Part shown: in pieces, positions 58,622 through 64,000 of the stretch
How the letters are laid out: each line of letters opens with the position of its first letter
Numbering within the stretch: position 1 is the stretch's first letter
Source of the DNA: Planctomycetota bacterium
GTDB taxonomy: Bacteria > Planctomycetota > UBA8742 > UBA2392
DNA length: 64,000 nt
Assembly (NCBI GenBank): GCA_020425605.1
Contig: JAGQRH010000004.1
Location: forward strand, 1 to 64,000
Direction of reading: 5' to 3'
Notes under the pieces: model-generated
What the model was told of the DNA's origin: nothing
Seen by the model: only the letters and a program-made list of their open reading frames with translations
Database searches by the model: none
Made by a program: the position numbers and the translations under genes

Positions 58622-60242
58622 ATGCCTCTGCGACGCATCGCGCTCTTCAGTCTTCTCACTTTGCTTGCGCTGCTCTGCAGTATCCCGGCACATGCCGGTG
58701 ATGATGAAGTGACCAACCGGCTGGGCAAGGCGGCCGGCAGCGAAGACCCCCGAAGAACGCGCCCGGGCCGTCGAAGATCTGTGCCGCATCAACAACAAGC
58801 TGGCCGCGGGCTATGTCCTGGCGGCTCTTCAGGTAGAGCGTGACGGGCCGGCCGGATTTCGCATGGGCGACGCCGTCGCCGACCTCACTGACGCCGACGC
58901 CCTGAAGCTGATCGGAAAGACCGTCGGAAAGTGGAACAAGCCCGAAAACCTGATGGGCGCGGTCTGGTTACTGACCGGGCTCGCCAAACAGCGCAGCAAA
59001 GCGGGCGACGAAGTGCTGGCCGGGCTGGCCGACGACGTAAGCGAGCGCGATATCTACTTCGGGTCGGCGTTCATCGAGGCGCTGGCAAGTGCCGGACGAA
59101 CCGACATGGGGCACCTGCTGCCGCCGTTGCTGGCCGAGTACAACTCCCGCTGGGAAAACGAGCGCTGGCTGTTCGCACTGACGGTGCTTGCCGCCTGCCC
59201 GCGCCTGGTCAGCGCAAAGGACAACGACACGCGATTCGAAGTCGTCCTGAAGCTGGCCGACATCCTCGACAAGGCCAAGGATGACCGAATCCGCTGGTTC
59301 ACCAGCAAGGCGTTGGGCGACATTTCAGGCAAGCCGCCGTACGTGCAGTCCCAGTACTGGCGCTGGTGGGTAAAAGTCGGCGGAGTCACACCGGATGATC
59401 AGCCCGAGCATGAAGGCAAGACATCCACCGGCAAGCGGCCACCTGCCTTCTTCGACGCCGAGGCCGTCGGAAAGCGCGTCGTGTTTGTGATCGACGTGTC
59501 GGGCTCCATGAGTTCGCCCGTTGAAATGGGTGAAGACCCGCCCAGCCCGAAGACTGACAAGAAAGACGGTCCTGTCAGCGGCAAGCGCAAGGGCGACAAG
59601 GACGACGACAAGAAGGATGACGAAATTGAAAAGCCGGACTACAGCGGCGTCGTAACCAAGCTGGACCTCGCCAAGGTTGAGCTGATCTTCACGCTCAAGA
59701 ACCTGCCGCAGGACTACTCGTTCAACATCGTCACGTACGGCTCAACACACAGCATGCTGATCCAGAGCCGGTCAGAATTCGTCCAGGCCACGGATACGAA
59801 CAAACAGACGTTCATCAAGAAGGTCGAGCAGCTGGAAGTGATGGGCGCGACCAACATCCACGGCGCACTGAACCGCGCCTTCTGCATCAATGAAAAGAAG
59901 TCTCTGGACCCGGCCGACATGATGAACGGCAAGGCCGATCCGGCTTCGGACCTGAACTGCCTGCTCGGCGGCGCCACCACGATCTTCTTCCTGACCGACG
60001 GCTCACCGAATGTCAGCGATGAAAAGAACCCGCCGGACCGCGTCGCCGACCCGATGGCACGCCCGAGGTTCACGGTCACCGAAAACATCATCCTTGAAGT
60101 CCGCCGCCTGAACCTGTTCCGGCGCGCGGTGATCCACACGGTCGGCATCGGGCCTCACCCCAGGCCGTTGCTCGAGGGCCTTGCCAAGGCCACCGGCGGT
60201 CAATACATCGACCGCAGCGGGCAGCACCAACTCCCGGATTAA
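58622..60242 (+). pseudogene. Secreted HEAT-vWA protein 2, single-base frameshift
   Basis: A paralogue of the previous protein, broken near its start. ATG 58622 gives a signal peptide (RIALFSLLTLLALLCSIPAH) and GDDEVTNRLGKAAGSEDP; at the run of five C (58747-58751) homology moves to the +1 frame, which continues PEERARAVEDLCRINNKLAA. Deleting one C gives one frame of 540 codons with no other break. The rest carries HEAT repeats, MIDAS DVSGSMSSP, the charged insert (DKKDGPVSGKRKGDKDDDKK) and FFLTDGSP. The open part alone runs from 58863. It could be a recent mutation, phase variation or a read error. Confidence 0.8.
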
Positions 60243-60291
60243 GGCTCACTCGGGCGCAATTTGTTACACTTGCCCCCGAGGAGGAGGAGCC

Positions 60292-61839
60292 ATGCGAAAG
60301 CTGATCTGGACAGCATCGGTTGCCATTGCACTGTTGCTGCTGGCCGCGCCGAGGCCCGCCGTCGCCGACGAAAACTTCGGCGTCACACCCGAAAAGAAGC
60401 TCGCCAAGGCACTGGAAAACCTGGCCGACACCTGCTTCGAGTGCGGCGACGCGGCCAAGGGCAAAGGGCTCTACACCTACGCCCGCTCATACTTCAGCCA
60501 CGGGCTCGAGTTCGACCCCGACCACAAGAAGATCCGCAAGGTAATGGGCTTCGAGCGCAAGAAGGGCACCTGGGTCCTCGAAGAGGACATGATCCCGCTC
60601 ACGGACAAAATCAACGAGTCCAAGCGCGACGAACTGGTTGAGAAGCTGCGAGTCGACACCGCGCCGGTGCGCGAGAAGGCGGCCGAGAAGCTCTGGGAAT
60701 TCGTTGAAGATACCGAGCTCGCCGCGCCCCAGCGCATGCTGGCGCTCTACCACGTGCTGCAGCTCTTCCCGGAGCATCGCGGGGCCCAAAAGGCCGCGCG
60801 CAGCATGCCGGCCGACTACTGGTACAAGCACCAGCTCGACGACGACGCCGACACCAACCGCGTTGTGTGGGTCCAGCGCGCTGACGCCGGTGAAGCGTTT
60901 GAGGAGAAGTCCCCCTACGAAGAACAGAGCGGGCTGCCGATGTCCAAGCGTCGCACCAAGTACCTCGTGATCCACGTCGACATGGGCGACAAGGGCGCCG
61001 AATGGGCCAGGAACATCGCGCAATACGGCGAAGCCTGCCGCACAAGGATGCTTGAGTTGCTGGGCACGGACGCACCCAAGGAGCCGGCTGCCGACGAAAA
61101 TCGCCTGCACTACACCGTGCTGATCGAACGCGACCGGTTTGCCAGGTTCGTAGAGAAGTGCTCAGGCATTCCGGATGCCAGCGATCGCAAGACCCGCGCA
61201 GAGAATTCCAGCGGCACCCCGGTCTACAAGCCCTACGGCGCATGCTGGTTTTATCCAAACACGACGAATGACTTCGGCATCCGTGACGGGCTGGCGCACG
61301 ACCTGGGCTACAAGGAAATGGTCCGGCACTTCGGCAGCGAGAACTACTACTGGCTGACGCGCGCATTCGGCTACGTGATGAGCACGCAGATGAACGGCTC
61401 AATCCTCTCACAATTCTTCGCCGTCAAGAGCACCGGCACCATCGACACCGGTGGTGCTGAGGCGCTGCCTGGCCTCGGGAACAGCCCGGCCGGCTGGCGA
61501 CTGCACGTCGCAATGACGGTCGCAGGCGAAACACCGCTGACGCTGACGGACCTGGTCAAGATGCGCCCGCAGGACTATGGCCAGAACGAAATGGCCGCCG
61601 CCTACTGCTTCACGGACTACCTGCTGCACGAGCACAAGGAAAAGCTGGGCGAGTTCATGGACGACGCCTACAAGGCCTTCGTCGCCCGCTACAAGGAAAA
61701 GAAACCGGCAGAGAGTGCGCAGGAATTGCTGGATCGCATGCTGACGGTGCTGGGCACAAACGAGGCCGACTTCATGACCGCCTTCAAGGCATGGGCGATC
61801 GCCAACTACATCAGCCTGCCAACCGGCAAAGAGAAGTAG
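60292..61839 (+). CDS. Secreted protein of unknown function (515 aa)
   Basis: A strong GAGGAGGAGGAG site precedes ATG 60292. Signal peptide MRKLIWTASVAIALLLLAAP. Residues 35-150 hold a TPR-like pair and a helical region (ENLADTCFECGDAAKGKGLY); the central part (~215-400) alternates strands and helices. Its stretch RDGLAHDLGYKEMVRHFGSE sits where DUF1570-type metallopeptidase-like proteins of planctomycetes carry HExxH, but the zinc motif is absent, so no peptidase activity is claimed. It follows the vWA pair and probably belongs to the same extracytoplasmic set. A short hairpin (61840-61858) without a T-run follows. Confidence 0.6.
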   Translation: MRKLIWTASVAIALLLLAAPRPAVADENFGVTPEKKLAKALENLADTCFECGDAAKGKGLYTYARSYFSHGLEFDPDHKKIRKVMGFERKKGTWVLEEDMIPLTDKINESKRDELVEKLRVDTAPVREKAAEKLWEFVEDTELAAPQRMLALYHVLQLFPEHRGAQKAARSMPADYWYKHQLDDDADTNRVVWVQRADAGEAFEEKSPYEEQSGLPMSKRRTKYLVIHVDMGDKGAEWARNIAQYGEACRTRMLELLGTDAPKEPAADENRLHYTVLIERDRFARFVEKCSGIPDASDRKTRAENSSGTPVYKPYGACWFYPNTTNDFGIRDGLAHDLGYKEMVRHFGSENYYWLTRAFGYVMSTQMNGSILSQFFAVKSTGTIDTGGAEALPGLGNSPAGWRLHVAMTVAGETPLTLTDLVKMRPQDYGQNEMAAAYCFTDYLLHEHKEKLGEFMDDAYKAFVARYKEKKPAESAQELLDRMLTVLGTNEADFMTAFKAWAIANYISLPTGKEK

Positions 61840-61884
61840 CATCGGCCAGAGGCCGGTGCGCACTACATGGCCAAGCTGGCCAAG

Positions 61885-63318
61885 CTACACGCTGAGGCCT
61901 TCGCCCTTGAGGGCCTCGCCTTCTGCAAGAATGGGTCTGACGCACTCATCGAGAAACTCGCGCGTCTGCTGCGGCGCCATGCCGACGAAGCGTGATGCAT
62001 CCAGCAGGTCATCGAGACCGACCTTGCTGAACAGCGCGTCGCCCTTCAACCGGTCGATCAGGTCGTTGTCCGGCGCGCCCTCGGTCTTCATCCGTTTGAT
62101 CGCTGCATGAGAGTGCACGCGGATCGCCTCATGAATCTCCTGCCGGTCGCCGCCGGCGCGCACGGCCTGCATGATGATCTTTTCCGTGGCCATCAGCGGC
62201 AGCTCACGCTTCACGCGGGCCGCGATCACCGGCTGGTTCGCGATCAGCCCGCTCCCGATGTTGTGCAGAATGCTCAGCACCACATCGGCGGCGAGAAACG
62301 TTTCCGGTATGCTCATGCGCCGGTTGGCGCTGTCATCGAGGGTGCGCTCCAGCCATTGCTCGGCAGCCGTGGAGGCCGCATTGGCCGGCAGGTTGATCAG
62401 GTAGCGCGCGATGGCGCAGCATCGTTCGCTGCGCATCGGGTTGCGCTTGTATGCCATGGCGCTGCTGCCGATCTGCTTTTCCTCGAACGGCTCGTCCAGC
62501 TCGCCGAGTCCGCAAAGCAGGCGAATGTCCGTCGCCAGCTTCTGCGCACTGACGCCAATGCCCGCAACCGTGGACAGCACCTGATGGTCGTACTTTCGAG
62601 GGTAGGTCTGACCAGTGACGGCAAATGCCTTCTCGAAGCCCATCTTCTTGCAAACGGCCCTATTGAGCTGTTTGACCTTCTCTGCATCGCCGTCAAATAG
62701 TTCGAGGAAACTGGCCTGGGTACCGGTGGTGCCCTTCACTCCGCGCATCGGCATTTCGCGCTCGAGGCGCGAGAGCTCGACGTAATCGCTGACAAGGTCC
62801 TGCAGCCACATCGCCGCGCGCTTGCCCACGGTTGTAAGCTGCGCGACCTGGAAGTGGGTCGCGCCAAGGCAAGCCAGATCAGCATGCTTGCCTGCAAACT
62901 CGGCAAATGCGGCGATCACACCGCGCAGGCGTTTCAGCAACATGCGCAGGCCTTCACGCATCAGGATCAGCTCGGCGTTGTCCGTCACGTAGCAACTGGT
63001 CGCGCCCAGATGAATGATCGCCTTGGCCGCAGGCGCGACGTCGCCATACGTATGCACGTGCGCCATCACGTCGTGGCGGAACTGTTTCTCGTAGTCGGCC
63101 GCCTTTGCGAAATCGATGTCGTCGAGGTGTGCACGCATCTCGGCCAGAGCGGCGTCGGTGATCTGGCTCAGGCCTAGCTCCTGCTCGGATTCCGCCAGTG
63201 CCACCCACAAACGGCGCCAAAGCCCGATCCGCTTCTGCTGGCCGAAAAGCTGCCGCATCTCCTTGGCCGCATAGCGCCCGACCAACGGGTGCTGGAAGGT
63301 GTCATGGTCTGCCATCAT
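61885..63318 (-). CDS. purB: Adenylosuccinate lyase
   Basis: 477 residues. Fumarase/aspartase-superfamily signature GSSAMAYKRNPMRSE, with HLGATSCYVTDN and the catalytic His region ATHFQVAQLTTVGKRAAMW. The enzyme splits adenylosuccinate to AMP and SAICAR to AICAR in purine synthesis. The start MMADHDTFQHPL is used, Met2 being equivalent. A TATAGT hexamer lies 15 nt upstream on the minus strand. Divergent from thiD2E with 45 nt between. Confidence 0.95.
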   Translation of the reverse strand: MMADHDTFQHPLVGRYAAKEMRQLFGQQKRIGLWRRLWVALAESEQELGLSQITDAALAEMRAHLDDIDFAKAADYEKQFRHDVMAHVHTYGDVAPAAKAIIHLGATSCYVTDNAELILMREGLRMLLKRLRGVIAAFAEFAGKHADLACLGATHFQVAQLTTVGKRAAMWLQDLVSDYVELSRLEREMPMRGVKGTTGTQASFLELFDGDAEKVKQLNRAVCKKMGFEKAFAVTGQTYPRKYDHQVLSTVAGIGVSAQKLATDIRLLCGLGELDEPFEEKQIGSSAMAYKRNPMRSERCCAIARYLINLPANAASTAAEQWLERTLDDSANRRMSIPETFLAADVVLSILHNIGSGLIANQPVIAARVKRELPLMATEKIIMQAVRAGGDRQEIHEAIRVHSHAAIKRMKTEGAPDNDLIDRLKGDALFSKVGLDDLLDASRFVGMAPQQTREFLDECVRPILAEGEALKGEGLSV

Positions 63319-63351
63319 CGTCTCCCCCGGCGACTATAAGCCGGCTGCCGC

Positions 63352-63357
63352 TATAAT
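63352..63357 (+). promoter_or_regulatory. Perfect -10 TATAAT placing the mRNA start at the thiD2E start codon
   Basis: TATAAT ends 7 nt before GTG 63364, so transcription should begin on or next to the start codon; no ribosome site is present. The -35 region is poor. Confidence 0.5.
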
Positions 63358-63363
63358 CTACGC

Positions 63364-64000
63364 GTGGACAAGTCCTTGCGAGTCATTGACGCCAACCTGA
63401 ACCGAGCGCGCGAAGGTCTTCGCACGGCCGAGGAGTACGCACGCCTTGTGTTGGAAGACGCCCCGGCCGCCCAAGCGCTGAAAGACGTGCGCAAGCATGT
63501 CCAGGCTTGCACCGAAGCCTTCGGGCCCGGGCTGCTGGCCGCGCGCGACATCGAGGGTGACCCAGGCACACGGCCGGAAGCTGACGACGTGCGGCGTGGC
63601 TCCGAGCGTGACATCGCCGCCGCCGGGCTGAAACGTGCGCAGGAGGCCCTGCGTGTGGTTGAGGAGTTCGCCCAACTTCACTCACCTGCCGCCGCGGGCG
63701 CAGCCGCCAAAGCGCGCTACGCCGCCTACCAGGCGGAGCAGAGCCTGTTCGTCTTGACCCCACAACGCGCCGCGCTGGCTTCGCCGGTGATGGTCGTATT
63801 CTCAAACATGGCTGCCCGCGATGACTGGCGTGACGTGCTCGCGAGCCTGCTGGATGCCGGAGCGCGCCTGTTCCAGTTGCGCGAAAAGGACATTTCCGCC
63901 CGCAACTTCGTCGCCCACGTGGTGGCCTTCAAGGCCGTGACTCGCAAACACGAGGCTACCGTCATCATCAACGACCGGGCCGACGTGGCAGCCGCCACCG
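63364..64000 (+). CDS. thiE: ThiD2-ThiE fusion, thiamine-phosphate synthase (cut by window edge)
   Basis: The first 212 codons are present; the gene runs off the right edge. From GTG 63364 the N-terminal ThiD2-like domain begins SLRVIDANLNRAREGLR, has AARDIEGDPGTRPE and AAGLKRAQEALRVVEEFAQL. At residue ~140 the TIM-barrel ThiE part starts (LASPVMVVFSNMAARDDW), with FQLREKDISARNF and VIINDRADVAAAT. ThiE joins the pyrimidine and thiazole moieties to give thiamine phosphate; ThiD2-type domains are linked to this step. The start is likely leaderless. Confidence 0.85.
   Translation, partial: MDKSLRVIDANLNRAREGLRTAEEYARLVLEDAPAAQALKDVRKHVQACTEAFGPGLLAARDIEGDPGTRPEADDVRRGSERDIAAAGLKRAQEALRVVEEFAQLHSPAAAGAAAKARYAAYQAEQSLFVLTPQRAALASPVMVVFSNMAARDDWRDVLASLLDAGARLFQLREKDISARNFVAHVVAFKAVTRKHEATVIINDRADVAAAT

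Noticed and set aside
1-64000. tRNA, rRNA and CRISPR genes
   Set aside because: No T-arm GGTTCGAATCC-type sequences in a cloverleaf context, no rRNA-like segments and no spaced direct repeats were seen on reading; a covariance-model search would be needed to exclude small RNAs.

Overview
The window looks like a chromosomal segment of a high-GC, Gram-negative-type bacterium, most likely from the Planctomycetota or a near relative. This is inferred from gene content: an LptD outer-membrane protein, a prenyltransferase-toroid protein on a TonB-like Pro-rich stalk, HEAT plus von Willebrand A (vWA) secreted proteins, very large choice-of-anchor-D surface proteins, an EF-hand membrane protein and a bacillithiol enzyme (BshC). 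No rRNA or tRNA was found to place it more firmly, and no CRISPR array is visible.

Region 1 (1-6.1 kb) is a lower-GC accessory island. It holds the 3' end of a DDE transposase, an Imm11-like orphan immunity gene, a secreted hypothetical protein, a leucine-rich-repeat protein, an IS66 remnant, a putative lipoprotein and several gene fragments. Four copies of a GGGGTCAGG-type repeat, in both orientations, punctuate it. The chromosomal gene bordering the island (a phosphodiesterase) has its last ~150 coding bases plus downstream DNA duplicated inside the island, next to one repeat copy.

Region 2 (6.1-31.3 kb) is mostly housekeeping. It contains the AP-superfamily phosphodiesterase, an AAA+ sigma54-activator-like regulator with an altered GAFTGA loop, GNAT, PmbA/TldE, an ECF sigma factor, DUF4177-like/cupin/methyltransferase genes, an orphan atpG, DNA polymerase III delta prime, lptD, ugd, tsaD, rhomboid, hemL, a TPR protein, a DinG-type helicase, an RluA-type pseudouridine synthase and a Ser/Arg-rich plus Tyr/Trp-rich surface protein. 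Several genes lack a Shine-Dalgarno sequence but carry a -10-like hexamer exactly 7 nt before the start codon, suggesting leaderless mRNAs.

Region 3 (31.4-39.3 kb) is a tightly coupled ten-gene Mrp/Mbh-like cation/proton antiporter operon, E-F-G-(MbhD+MbhE)-B-C-D-D2-small-D3. It has three antiporter-like subunits and a near-consensus promoter (TTGACA, 17 nt, GATACT).

Region 4 (39.3-46.7 kb, minus strand) has a membrane protein, two L,D-transpeptidases of identical length, comF, a NUDIX hydrolase, an AI-2E-family membrane protein with two EF-hand loops, and the toroid protein.

Region 5 (47.2-61.8 kb) is devoted largely to the cell surface: two related choice-of-anchor-D proteins with a Cys-containing C-terminal sorting-type tail, bshC, a glycosyltransferase/methyltransferase pair, a CAP-domain protein, two HEAT-vWA proteins (the second frameshifted by one base) and a secreted protein of unknown role. 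The window closes with purB and a divergent, right-truncated thiD2-thiE fusion. Identifications rest on motif recognition by eye; no database search was run.
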